Shown here piece by piece: positions 35,898 through 44,482 of a stretch of 64,000 nucleotides of DNA. A model generated the notes under the pieces. It searched no databases. It saw only the letters and a list, made by a program, of their open reading frames with translations, and was not told the DNA's origin. Source of the stretch: Sphingomonas sp. JC676 (GTDB lineage: Bacteria > Pseudomonadota > Alphaproteobacteria > Sphingomonadales > Sphingomonadaceae). The stretch spans positions 620,001 to 684,000 of the forward strand of contig NZ_JACTGR010000001.1 in NCBI RefSeq assembly GCF_014489075.1, in the 5' to 3' direction. The translations under genes were made by a program, and so were the position numbers. Position 1 is the first letter of the stretch. Every line of letters starts with the position of its first letter.

Positions 35898-38336
35898 TCA
35901 ATACATCGCGCGACCGCAATTATATGCCGGCACCCGGCCGGTGCCGCCGCCGATCTGGGTGCCATAGCGCACGTCGTCGCGCGCCATCGCGTTCAGATAT
36001 TCCTCGATATTGGGATAGCCGTCGCCGTCCGCGTCGGCATTGGCGTCCCAGACGTTCGGATTGGTGTTGGTGAACCGGCGTTCCCACTCGTCGGGCATGC
36101 CGTCATTGTCGCTGTCGGCCTTTGCCGCACCCGGCGTGATCTGCGCCCAGCCGCCGGCTTCGGCGACGGTGGAGGGCCATTTGGACTCGAACAGATAGGG
36201 GGCCGAGTCACAGGTGCGCACATCGTCAATGTACATCGCGTCGACATTGTCGCGGCACGGCCCATCGCGGCACATGTCCGCACCGGCGAAAGCGAGCACG
36301 TCCCGCATCGCCTGCTCGGCGGTGGTCACCTGCCAGGGATAGAAGGTCTGTGCACTCGCGCCGGGACGCAGGACGTAGGCCGTGTTCTGGATCACGGCGA
36401 AGCCGTTGCGGCTGCAGTCCTGAAGCCCCGCCGGCGTCACCCCGCAGACCGTCGACGGTACGACATGTGCGATGAACCCCGCGCTGTTGAGGTAGGGATC
36501 GGTGATCGTGCTGCCGAACTGGCCGGCGATGCGGGTCCGCGGCGTGACATTGCCGTTCGAGTAGATCGCGAAACCGAACGGCTGCTGCGCGCCGTTGCTG
36601 TACAAGCCGATCAGATAGTTGCCGTCGCTGGCATTATACTTGGGTCCTCTGAGCGCGACATTGCCCATCCAGTTCGCATAGACGCTGCCGAACTGGTTCG
36701 AGATCAGGCCTGTCTCGGCGATAAAATCGTAGAGCACGTTGTTGAAGATATCGGCCTGACCCGTATTCCCCGCCGGCGGCAGGGCAATCCCGACCGAGAT
36801 GTTGAGGCCGCGCTGCTCGCCATGCTGCGACAAATTGTGCGCAACCGTGACCGACGAGGCGGGCTTCAGGAAGAAGGTCTTGCAGTGCAGCGACGAGGTG
36901 TGGCCCGCGTTCAGACAGATATTGGGTCCGATGATCGACCATTGCACGGTGCAGTTCGTGCACGCCATGTCGAGGCTCTCGTCGGTCCCGAACATCGTCG
37001 ATACGTGATCGAGGATCTGGTTGTTCGTGCCCGACATCCGGATCGGATCGCCATTTTCGGACGTCCGCCCGACATGCGGGCCGGTGCGCGTCCGGACGTG
37101 GCGGAGGATCATGTCGTTCCCGCCCTTGCGGGTATCGACCAGCGAATCAACGGGATTGTAGTTGGCGCCCAGCCTGAACTCGATGCCGCCCGGGGAGGTC
37201 TGTCCCGCGATGTAGATCTTCGGCACGGTGATGAAAGCCGAGGACTGCAGGACGATCGCACCCGCGACATCGAAAACGCAGTAGCGCGGCCGATTGGCGG
37301 GAATGGCGTAGGGGGTGGTCACGGCCCGAGCGAGCGCGCATTCGCGGTAGCTGATCTTGCCGTCCGCTGGCGCCTCGACATCCTCGAGCGTATTGATCTT
37401 GTAGACGACCGCATCCGGGCTGCGCACGCTGGTGAACTTGCCGAAACCGGTCGCGGTGGGGAAGGCAATCGGATGCTGCGCGCGATCGGGAATGGCGCCG
37501 TCGTCCGGATTGGCGAAGGCCGAGCCCGCGCCGCCGCCTACGGGCGCGACGGATACCGTCGTCGACGCATTCTGCGCCGCACCGGAGATGATGCAGCTCA
37601 GCTGGTATTGCGTCGACTGCGTCGGCTTGACGACGGCGGTGCCGCTGACTGGCTTTGCTCCGGTGAAGGAGGAATCGCCGCTTGCCGTGCAGGTCGAGGC
37701 ACCGGTCGCGGTCCAACGCAATGTGCTCGAGCCGCCCGCCGAGATTGCCGCAGGCTCGGCGGTGAAACTGATCGCGCTGGGCGCCGAGACGGTGACGGTC
37801 GCCTGGGCGCTACCGCTGCCGGCGCTACTCGCGCACGTCATGGTGAAGGCGGTCGTTTGGGTAAGCGATACGGCCGCTGTCCCGCTGATATTCTTCGCGC
37901 CGGTAAACGCCGGGTTGCCCGAGGCGGTGCAGCTCGTGGCGTTCGTGCTGGACCATGTCAGGGTAGCGGACCCTCCGGGCGCGATCGTGGCGGGCGTGGC
38001 GGTCAGCTGGACCGTCGGCACATTGCCGTCCACCGAAAGCACATCCTGGAAAACCCAGCCGTCCGCGCCGTTTGCGAAGTCGACGAGCCACCAGATCTTC
38101 TTGCCCTGCTTGACTGGCCCGCCGATCACGGTGCCCTTCGCGCCGGCCTCCTGGGTGCCGACGCCAGTCGTAAGATCGCTCTGCATGATTCGCAGCTTGC
38201 TGGTCAGCGTCACCTGCGAGCCCAGCTGGACGGGCGCGGCGCGCGCCCCGAACACCAAGACAATACTGATCAATGCCAGAATGCCAATGATGTATTTGTA
38301 TTGGCCGCGAAAAATACTCATCACAATACTCGTCAT
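35898..38336 (-). CDS. Secreted right-handed beta-helix (pectate-lyase-like) protein with SH3-like and two Ig-like repeats
   Basis: 812 residues. An N-terminal signal/anchor helix (about 13-33) is followed by an SH3-like region (about 36-102) with KKIWWLVDF and ADGWVFQD. Two tandem Ig-like repeats follow (about 107-186 and 189-265; both carry P-x-x-I-x-x-GGS and SCTASG or TCTASG plus FTGAK). A parallel beta-helix domain runs from about 285 to 740 (DHVSTMFGTDESLD, NNVLYDF, MGNVALRGPKYNASDGNY), with a calcium-binding DSDNDGMPDEWE near 745. Probably a polysaccharide lyase or modifier acting outside the cell on the product of the adjacent locus; activity is inferred. Start could also be ATG 38321. 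No signs of frame disruption. Confidence 0.82.
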   Translation of the reverse strand: MTSIVMSIFRGQYKYIIGILALISIVLVFGARAAPVQLGSQVTLTSKLRIMQSDLTTGVGTQEAGAKGTVIGGPVKQGKKIWWLVDFANGADGWVFQDVLSVDGNVPTVQLTATPATIAPGGSATLTWSSTNATSCTASGNPAFTGAKNISGTAAVSLTQTTAFTMTCASSAGSGSAQATVTVSAPSAISFTAEPAAISAGGSSTLRWTATGASTCTASGDSSFTGAKPVSGTAVVKPTQSTQYQLSCIISGAAQNASTTVSVAPVGGGAGSAFANPDDGAIPDRAQHPIAFPTATGFGKFTSVRSPDAVVYKINTLEDVEAPADGKISYRECALARAVTTPYAIPANRPRYCVFDVAGAIVLQSSAFITVPKIYIAGQTSPGGIEFRLGANYNPVDSLVDTRKGGNDMILRHVRTRTGPHVGRTSENGDPIRMSGTNNQILDHVSTMFGTDESLDMACTNCTVQWSIIGPNICLNAGHTSSLHCKTFFLKPASSVTVAHNLSQHGEQRGLNISVGIALPPAGNTGQADIFNNVLYDFIAETGLISNQFGSVYANWMGNVALRGPKYNASDGNYLIGLYSNGAQQPFGFAIYSNGNVTPRTRIAGQFGSTITDPYLNSAGFIAHVVPSTVCGVTPAGLQDCSRNGFAVIQNTAYVLRPGASAQTFYPWQVTTAEQAMRDVLAFAGADMCRDGPCRDNVDAMYIDDVRTCDSAPYLFESKWPSTVAEAGGWAQITPGAAKADSDNDGMPDEWERRFTNTNPNVWDANADADGDGYPNIEEYLNAMARDDVRYGTQIGGGTGRVPAYNCGRAMY

Positions 38337-38500
38337 CTGTCGTCCGGGGCCGATGGAACGAGATGATTATCTTGTAATTCTTGCAAGCATACGCATGCCG
38401 AACAGCGCCCCGATTCATAGGATTCGGGCCGCCGACGATGGGCGACCTTGCTGCGGGTATCGAGAAAATACCCCAAAATAGCTATCCGGCCTGAAGATCA

Positions 38501-38521
38501 TGTCCGAAAGGACAGGTCCTT
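38501..38521. promoter_or_regulatory. Conserved 21-bp nested palindrome, copy A
   Basis: TGTCCGAAAGGACAGGTCCT followed by T contains TGTCC-GAAA-GGACA and, overlapping it, AAGGA-CAGG-TCCTT. The same composite occurs at 52600 with compensating changes. It sits between the LuxR-type regulator gene and the beta-helix lyase gene, about 165 bases upstream of the latter. Function unknown; operator of a polysaccharide regulator is my guess. Confidence 0.45.
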
Positions 38522-38554
38522 AATTGCCAATGAAGCTATTTCCGAGCGCCGTTT

Positions 38555-39337
38555 TCAGTAGCGGGGAGGTGGAATCGTCGACCGAGCCCGTGGAATGTGC
38601 GACGCGAGTGCAACTACTTGCGTCCGGTTGCTGGCTTTCAGCCGGCGCATCAACTCCTTGACGTGCGCCTTGACGGTGCGCTCGCTGACCCCGAGCGCCA
38701 AGGCAATGCTCTTGTTGGTCAGTCCGCGTTCGAGCCCGTCCAGCACCTGCAACTGTCGTGGCGTACACACGAATTCGGTGACGCGCTCCGAGGCGGGGAA
38801 GATGCCCGAGTCGTATGGTGTCAGAAGCGAGAAGTCGAAAGCGGGATAGATTATCCAGCCAGCGCACGCGAAGCGGATCGCCTCAATGATCCGATCGAAA
38901 GGGGTGTCGCTGCTAAGATATACACGAATGCCCTGCCGAAGGGCCGCTGCCGCATGAGGCGGATCGATCGTGTTCGTTAGCACGATGACTACGCTCAGCC
39001 CGCCCAAGCTGCACAACGTCGTCACGATATTGGCCAAATCCGCCTCGCTGAACGGATCGGCCGCGAGATTGACGATGACGGCGTCGATGCGGTTTTTTGC
39101 GGTGAAGGCGACGGCTTCCTCAAGATTGGCGACCGCGATAGCCGATGCCACGTCAGACGCATCGCTCAACGCCGCGACCAAGCAATCCCGGGTGAGCGAT
39201 CGCGGATCGACAATGAGCAGCCGAGCCTTGGACCCAGCGCCACCCGTCGGAGGAGTCGGTCTCGTACGACGCCTGGGAAGAGTGAGAATATTCCCACTGC
39301 CGGTGTCCGACGGCTGATCTGTTCTGGACATCAGCAT
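38555..39337 (-). CDS. LuxR/NarL-type regulator with degenerate receiver domain
   Basis: 260 residues. The N-terminal receiver-like domain (LLIVDPRSLTRDCL ... AVIVNLAADPF) has Asn where the phosphorylated Asp normally stands, so classical phosphorelay control is unlikely. The C-terminal LuxR helix-turn-helix is intact (CTPRQLQVLDGLERGLTNKS then SERTVKAHVKELMRRL). It lies 40 bases downstream of the Wzc-type gene on the same strand and is probably co-transcribed with it. The start is uncertain: ATG 39337 or 39331 without a good ribosome site; a longer frame would overlap wzc. Confidence 0.82.
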   Translation of the reverse strand: MLMSRTDQPSDTGSGNILTLPRRRTRPTPPTGGAGSKARLLIVDPRSLTRDCLVAALSDASDVASAIAVANLEEAVAFTAKNRIDAVIVNLAADPFSEADLANIVTTLCSLGGLSVVIVLTNTIDPPHAAAALRQGIRVYLSSDTPFDRIIEAIRFACAGWIIYPAFDFSLLTPYDSGIFPASERVTEFVCTPRQLQVLDGLERGLTNKSIALALGVSERTVKAHVKELMRRLKASNRTQVVALASHIPRARSTIPPPRY

Positions 39338-39377
39338 TATGGGCGCGAACGCAAAGGAGGGGTCGCGAGGGCGGGAA

Positions 39378-41603
39378 TCATGACTGCGCGATGCTGGGCA
39401 AGGTGCCGGCAGGGCGAATGTCATAATATGCCTTGAACTTGCTGTAATATCGCAGGCCGTCGCCGCCGGCCATCCGTGCGTGCTTGGTGTAGCTGACGCG
39501 GTTGAACACGACCCCGGTCACATCGCCGTCGAATTGCATCAGCGTCGATTGCACCAGATCCGGCGTGGTTTTGCCCCATCTCAGAACCAGCAGCACGGCA
39601 TCGGCATAGCGCGATACGGAGCGCGCATCGCCGACTGCGAGAATGGGTGGCGTGATGAGGATGATCTGGTCGAAGCGTGTACGCAGCTCGTCCAGCAGGG
39701 TCTTGATTTGTGGCGAGGCCAGGACAGCGCCTGGATCCGCGCACGGCTTGCGAACGAAGATTGCCTTCAAACCGGGCGAGGCCGCGCTCGCTGCGATGAT
39801 TTCATCGATCGTCGCGTTGCCACGAAGATAATCGAGCAGGTCTTTTTCATCTCCCGTCGGATCGATGAGGCCGTCGAGCCCAGGTCGTCTCAGATCGAAA
39901 TCGACTACGATCGCCGATCGGAAGGTTGCGACCGCAGCGGCGGCGAGCGCAATCGAAATGGTCGTCTTTCCATCGTCGGGCAATGGAGAGGTCACGACGA
40001 CGATGTTGCCGGTCGGGTTCGGCAGCAGCCGAGACAGCTTGCCTTCCATCGTTCGGATCGCCTCGGCAAAGACCGAATAGGGTCGCGAGATCACGGCGAC
40101 ATCGGTCGGGATTCGTTTCCGTTGTGGAACCTCCGGGATGAGTCCGAAGGTGGGAAGACCGGTGAGCGCGTGGATTTGCGCGGCGGTGCGCACATGATTG
40201 TCGGTCGCTTCCGCAACGAGCACGTAGATGAGACCGAGGATCATTGTTGCGGCAAGCGCTGCCCCCAGAATCGGCACTGGGCGCGGGAAGCTGGGCTGGG
40301 TCGGCATCAGCGCCAGGGAAGCGACGGTCGAGTCTGCCTTGACGAGATCGCCCTGTCGCAGCGTTTGTTTCAGTCGCGACAGGAGCGACAGGTAGACCGC
40401 CTGCGTCGCCGTCGCGTCTCGCTCGAGATCGAGCAGGGGCACGCTCAGCATGCCACGATCGAGCGATTGCGAACGCATACTGCCCAGGTCGCCGGACAGG
40501 GTGGATTCGCGGGCCTGCTGGGCGGTGACGTCATTGCTGAACTGTTGCCGAAGCCGATCGGTCTCGGCCGCGATTCCGCGACGGACCTGGGCGAGCTCGG
40601 CCTCGGCCTTCTGCACATCGGGATGCGCACGGCCGTATAGAGTCAACAACTGTGCCAGGCGCTGGTTGGTGGCGCTCTCTTGAGTACGCAAATCCGTAAG
40701 CAGGCCGGACATTAGCAGCCCTCCCGCGCCCGAGCCACCGCTGCGCGCGCCGGCCTCGGCGCGTGCGGCCCGCGCCGCAGCGAGTTCGGATGCCAGCCGG
40801 CTCATCTGGGCCGAATTGGCATCATTGCCGGGCCCGGGGTCGATATTGTGCTTGCTGCGATAGGACGCGATCGACCAGTTCGTGGCGAGAAGTTGCTGGC
40901 GCAGTTCCTCCACGCGGCGGCTCAGTGCCTCGGCCACGCGGCGCTGCGCGGCGCGGCGCTCGGTAATCTGGATGTCGATGTACGACGCCGTGATCTTGTT
41001 CGCGATCCGCGCAGCCTTGGCGGGGCTGGCCGAAGTCGCGGTGACGTTGATGAAGCTGGTCTGGCCGTCCTGATCGACTTTGACCGCCGCCTGCAGGCGG
41101 TCGGTGACCTTTTCGATCAATTGGGGCGGCACTGCGAGGGGCTTGTTTCCCGTTCCCGCCGATTTTGAAGCGGGCCCCGACTTCGCCGCATTCGCCAGGG
41201 ACTTTCCGGCGTTGGGATTGAATTCGGGATCGTCGAAGAGCGCCAGATCGCGCACAACCTGGCGCGCGACCGATCGCGAGTTCAAAAGCTGGATCTGCGT
41301 TTCGATCTGATGCGTGCGCCGCAATTCCAGGTCGCGAATGGATGTCGGCGTCGCCGCGTCGTCGCCGCTCAGGTCGAGATCATCCGTATCGACCCGCATC
41401 ACCGCCGTTGCCTGATAGCGGGGTTCGATGACCAGCAGCGCGATCACCGCAATGCCCAGCACCAGGACCATGGTCGCGAGAAGCCCGCGATACCGGCGCC
41501 GGAGCACGCGCAGAAAATCGGTGCCGACGGACGTGTCACCGTGACGGGAATCGAGGCCTCGATGGTCCTGTAGGACGGGCTCATGCATGTTCATGCTGTT
41601 CAT
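39378..41603 (-). CDS. Polysaccharide copolymerase with bacterial tyrosine kinase (Wzc/GumC/ExoP type)
   Basis: 741-residue inner-membrane protein that sets chain length and energises capsule or exopolysaccharide export. TM1 is at about 39-59 and TM2 at about 443-465, with a large periplasmic Wzz/GNVR region with coiled coil between. The cytoplasmic kinase domain has a Walker A variant SPLPDDGKTT (about 539-548), Walker A' VVDFDLRRPG (about 566) and Walker B IILITPP. The C terminus carries a tyrosine cluster (YYSKFKAYYD), the usual autophosphorylation site. Start at ATG 41603; ATGs at 41594 and 41588 also possible. Divergent from the flippase gene. Confidence 0.93.
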   Translation of the reverse strand: MNSMNMHEPVLQDHRGLDSRHGDTSVGTDFLRVLRRRYRGLLATMVLVLGIAVIALLVIEPRYQATAVMRVDTDDLDLSGDDAATPTSIRDLELRRTHQIETQIQLLNSRSVARQVVRDLALFDDPEFNPNAGKSLANAAKSGPASKSAGTGNKPLAVPPQLIEKVTDRLQAAVKVDQDGQTSFINVTATSASPAKAARIANKITASYIDIQITERRAAQRRVAEALSRRVEELRQQLLATNWSIASYRSKHNIDPGPGNDANSAQMSRLASELAAARAARAEAGARSGGSGAGGLLMSGLLTDLRTQESATNQRLAQLLTLYGRAHPDVQKAEAELAQVRRGIAAETDRLRQQFSNDVTAQQARESTLSGDLGSMRSQSLDRGMLSVPLLDLERDATATQAVYLSLLSRLKQTLRQGDLVKADSTVASLALMPTQPSFPRPVPILGAALAATMILGLIYVLVAEATDNHVRTAAQIHALTGLPTFGLIPEVPQRKRIPTDVAVISRPYSVFAEAIRTMEGKLSRLLPNPTGNIVVVTSPLPDDGKTTISIALAAAAVATFRSAIVVDFDLRRPGLDGLIDPTGDEKDLLDYLRGNATIDEIIAASAASPGLKAIFVRKPCADPGAVLASPQIKTLLDELRTRFDQIILITPPILAVGDARSVSRYADAVLLVLRWGKTTPDLVQSTLMQFDGDVTGVVFNRVSYTKHARMAGGDGLRYYSKFKAYYDIRPAGTLPSIAQS

Positions 41604-41888
41604 CCTGTGGCGGCGCGCATGCTCATCCTGTGATGTACGCCCCAGATAAGCTTGTAGGCTGCGGCGTTCGGTGTCGCAGCGGCAATGAAGGATAGGGGAG
41701 AGAGAACTCCGGTCCATCGTGGTGGATCTGCCTACCACCAGATGGATGACGCGATATGGGCCGCGCTACCTCTTCCGGGGTATCTCGATATCGGAATCGG
41801 CGATTTACCGGCGGAGTGGCATGTCCTTTGGCCAGCGCGGAAGGACTTTCATGATTGCCAAGATCCCAAATCGCCGTCGACCGTCGTC
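41604..41888. promoter_or_regulatory. 285-bp divergent region wzc/flippase with bulged hairpin
   Basis: The region carries promoters for the two divergent genes. Arms at 41714-41725 (CCATCGTGGTGG) and 41735-41745 (CCACCAGATGG) pair over eleven positions with one bulge and a nine-base loop. A reading frame joined to the flippase is open here but shows no membrane-protein character. No canonical promoter could be read with confidence. Confidence 0.45.
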
Positions 41889-43262
41889 ATGAGCACGATG
41901 CCGCCGGATCCGTCGGTCGCCGCGGCCGTGCCGGGGGGCTCGCCACGAAGTGGAACGCTGATGCGGTTTGCGCGCAACGCCTTTCATATCGTCAGCGGTA
42001 ATGCATCGGCAGTCGTGCTCGGCATGATTACCTTGGGGCTCAGCGCGCAGATGCTGGGTCCCGCGCTACTGGGCATTCTTGCGACCATCGAAGGCTATGG
42101 CCGCATGGTCGACCAGATTGTCAGGCTGGAGACGTGGCAGGCGTTGATCCGATACGGGGCCGACGCGCTCGAGAAACGGGATGGCGAGCGGTTTCGAGCG
42201 CTCGTCAAGCTCGGCGTGATCATGGATATTGTCGGTGCTTCGCTCTCCGCGGCTGTAGCGTTTATCGTGATTCCGCTGGCAGCACACTGGCTCAATTGGG
42301 ACTCGGCCACCAGCATGATGGCGCGTGTCTATTGCATCGCGGTGCTCTTCGGAATTTCCTCGACCCCGATCGGGGTCCTCCGGCTATTCAACCGCTTTGC
42401 TGCCATAGCCTGGCTCGAGCCTGGCCTCGCCGCGATCCGTCTCGTCGGCGTCGCGGTGATCTGGATCCTGGACGGCTCGATCTGGGCCCTTCTGCTCCTT
42501 GGTATCGTCGTCCAATGCGCGCAGCGTCTGCTGCTCGGTTGGTTGGCCTGGCGTGAATTGAAGGTGCAGGGCTATGGCGACTTCCTCGCCGCGCCGCTCG
42601 CGCATCCGGGTGATCGCTTCCCGGGTATCTGGGGCTTCATCCTGGCTGCGAACGGCACCCTCCTGGTGCGCAAGAGCACGCAGGAGATCGATCTTCTGGC
42701 CGTTGCGGCGATCGCCGGCCCGGCCGGCGCGGGCATCTACCATGTCGTTCGCAAGTTCACGCTGGCCGCGACCAAAGCCGGGGCGATGACACAACAGGTC
42801 GTTTACCCCGACCTTGCCCGGCTCTGGGCGCGGCGCGACCTTGCGTCGTTTGCAACGACGATCCGGCAAGTCGAAGCGGTGACGGTCGCGTTCGGATTCG
42901 CGCTTGTCGGTATCATAGTGCTGGCTGGGGACCAGATCATCCGTATCATCGCCGGATCGGGGTTCGAGGATGCCACGAATCCACTGATCGTTCAGTCCTT
43001 CGCCGCGTTGCTGTTCCTTTCGGGCAGCGCATTGCGGCCCGGCCTCGCGTCTATGGGCTTGCAGGCGAAGATGATGCCAGCCGTGATCGTCTCGGCGATC
43101 GCTTTCTACGCCGTCCTGTTCACTGCTGTGCCGCGACTGGGGGTAGTGGGTGCCGGATTCGCGCACATCGCTTTCAATGCGATCTGGCTACCGGCATCCG
43201 CTATCCTGTTTACGCGCTCGCTGCGACGAGCTGCACTGGATCCGTCGCCGTCGACAAGGTGA
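41889..43262 (+). CDS. Wzx-type oligosaccharide flippase
   Basis: About 457 residues with 12 or more predicted membrane spans, of the MATE/MOP polysaccharide-transporter fold (FHIVSGNASAVVLGMITLGL at the first helix and paired hydrophobic hairpins after it). It would flip undecaprenyl-linked repeat units across the inner membrane for Wzy polymerisation. The start is uncertain: ATG 41889 and 41898 precede a hydrophilic leader, and ATG 41961 (GGAA seven bases before) starts just ahead of the first helix. The 3' end overlaps the convergent response-regulator gene by 53 bases. Confidence 0.87.
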   Translation: MSTMPPDPSVAAAVPGGSPRSGTLMRFARNAFHIVSGNASAVVLGMITLGLSAQMLGPALLGILATIEGYGRMVDQIVRLETWQALIRYGADALEKRDGERFRALVKLGVIMDIVGASLSAAVAFIVIPLAAHWLNWDSATSMMARVYCIAVLFGISSTPIGVLRLFNRFAAIAWLEPGLAAIRLVGVAVIWILDGSIWALLLLGIVVQCAQRLLLGWLAWRELKVQGYGDFLAAPLAHPGDRFPGIWGFILAANGTLLVRKSTQEIDLLAVAAIAGPAGAGIYHVVRKFTLAATKAGAMTQQVVYPDLARLWARRDLASFATTIRQVEAVTVAFGFALVGIIVLAGDQIIRIIAGSGFEDATNPLIVQSFAALLFLSGSALRPGLASMGLQAKMMPAVIVSAIAFYAVLFTAVPRLGVVGAGFAHIAFNAIWLPASAILFTRSLRRAALDPSPSTR

Positions 43263-43893
43263 GCCCGCGGTTTGCTGCCCAGATTGCCGCCTGAGTGCGG
43301 TTCTGTACGCGCAACTTGCGCAGGATCGCCTTGATGTGAACCTTGACCGTCGCGTCGGCGATACCCAGGCGACGGGAAATGACCTTGTTGGGATCCCCAT
43401 CGAGCAGACACCTCAAGATCTCGATCTCGCGGTTCGACAGCGGAAGGCCGGTGAGGCCGGTTTCCCGCCCGCTCCACATTATCTGCGGAATGGAATGGGT
43501 CAGGGACTCGGCGACCTCCGATGGAAGGACCTTTTCTCCCATTGCGATAAGGCGCAGCGCGCCGGCCAGTGGCGCGCAGGATATGGCCTTGACGAGGTAG
43601 CCATCGACCGCTCCCGATGCGAACGCGTGCGCCACATCCTCGATATAATATTGATCCATCATCAGCACGATGCGGCTGTTGGGGTAGCGTTCGCGCAGCT
43701 CGCGGCAGGATTGAAGACCATCGTCTAGAGAGTGCGTGTCTACGATGATGACATCGCAATCCAACTGCCCGAAGTCGCAGTAGTTCGATTCCGCTGCGTC
43801 CACTACGAAACCCTGATCGATCAGGATTCGCCTCAACCCCTCGCGGATGATCTCACTCTTCCCCAAGATCGAAACATGCATCAAGTCTGACAT
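43210..43893 (-). CDS. NarL/LuxR-family response regulator with altered acidic pocket
   Basis: 227 residues. The receiver domain keeps the phosphoacceptor Asp (CDVIIVDTHS, about residue 52), but the usual N-terminal acidic pair is missing (VSILGKSEIIREGL). The C-terminal LuxR helix-turn-helix is complete (LSNREIEILRCLLDGDPNK, ADATVKVHIKAILRKL). ATG 43893 follows GGGGTG. It stands beside the flippase gene in the polysaccharide locus, with no sensor kinase in the window, so an orphan regulator of polysaccharide genes is likely. Confidence 0.9.
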   Translation of the reverse strand: MSDLMHVSILGKSEIIREGLRRILIDQGFVVDAAESNYCDFGQLDCDVIIVDTHSLDDGLQSCRELRERYPNSRIVLMMDQYYIEDVAHAFASGAVDGYLVKAISCAPLAGALRLIAMGEKVLPSEVAESLTHSIPQIMWSGRETGLTGLPLSNREIEILRCLLDGDPNKVISRRLGIADATVKVHIKAILRKLRVQNRTQAAIWAANRGLTLSTATDPVQLVAASA

Positions 43894-44482
43894 ATCGACA
43901 CCCCGTTTTGTTAGGAATGCGACTCCTTTTTTTTGATTTTGATTCCGGCCCTGTGTTCATTACCCAATGTGTCCGATTTGGATCAAAAAAGCTATAGTTA
44001 TAATTGCCAAAGTGCAGAAATAACTCCGAGCAATCCACAGTAGGGGTAGCATGCACCTGTCCAAACGGGCAAATAAGAATTGGTTATGTCTTGCGGCATA
44101 CGAAGAATGAAACTGCAATCTTTCCAAAACTTAACATGTGTTAATTATGAAATATTGGGTGGAATAACGAAAAGTGCCGATTCAAGAATTGCATATCGAG
44201 AGGTTTTCACAACAGCGCACTTCATTTGGTCAAATCGGCGCCGGTTGGAAGGTCTGTCCGCCGAACCAGTGGAACCGCAGGCGCGTTTGAGATTCGATCG
44301 CACCGGTTGGTATTAGAGGCGTTCGGGCAAAGCTAAACGGCAAGAGCAGGCCGCTAGAACAGATCCCGTTGTGATAGCGATGCATGCCGTCTCGAAAGCC
44401 TGAGGGCGGTGTCGCTGCGAATCAGGTCATCGACCTGCTCGACAAGCCCAAGGTCGCGTCTGGGCAGATGTCGGTGGCTGGT
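43894..44482. other. 589-bp AT-rich non-coding region
   Basis: Between the response-regulator start and the end of the GT4 gene. About 43.9-44.2 kb is clearly AT-rich compared with its surroundings, with T-runs and TGTCC-spacer-GGNCA-like half sites at 43970 and 44058. From 44482 down to 44354 on the minus strand the GT4 frame stays open for 42 codons after its stop with protein-like composition. I see no gene, tRNA or complete mobile element. Confidence 0.5.

Noticed and set aside
35868..38366. 832-codon plus-strand frame opposite the beta-helix lyase gene
   Set aside because: Antisense shadow; the minus strand has signal, repeats, beta-helix and calcium site in one frame.
43894..44482. Possible insertion sequence in the AT-rich gap
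   Set aside because: No terminal inverted repeats, target duplication or transposase frame could be seen.
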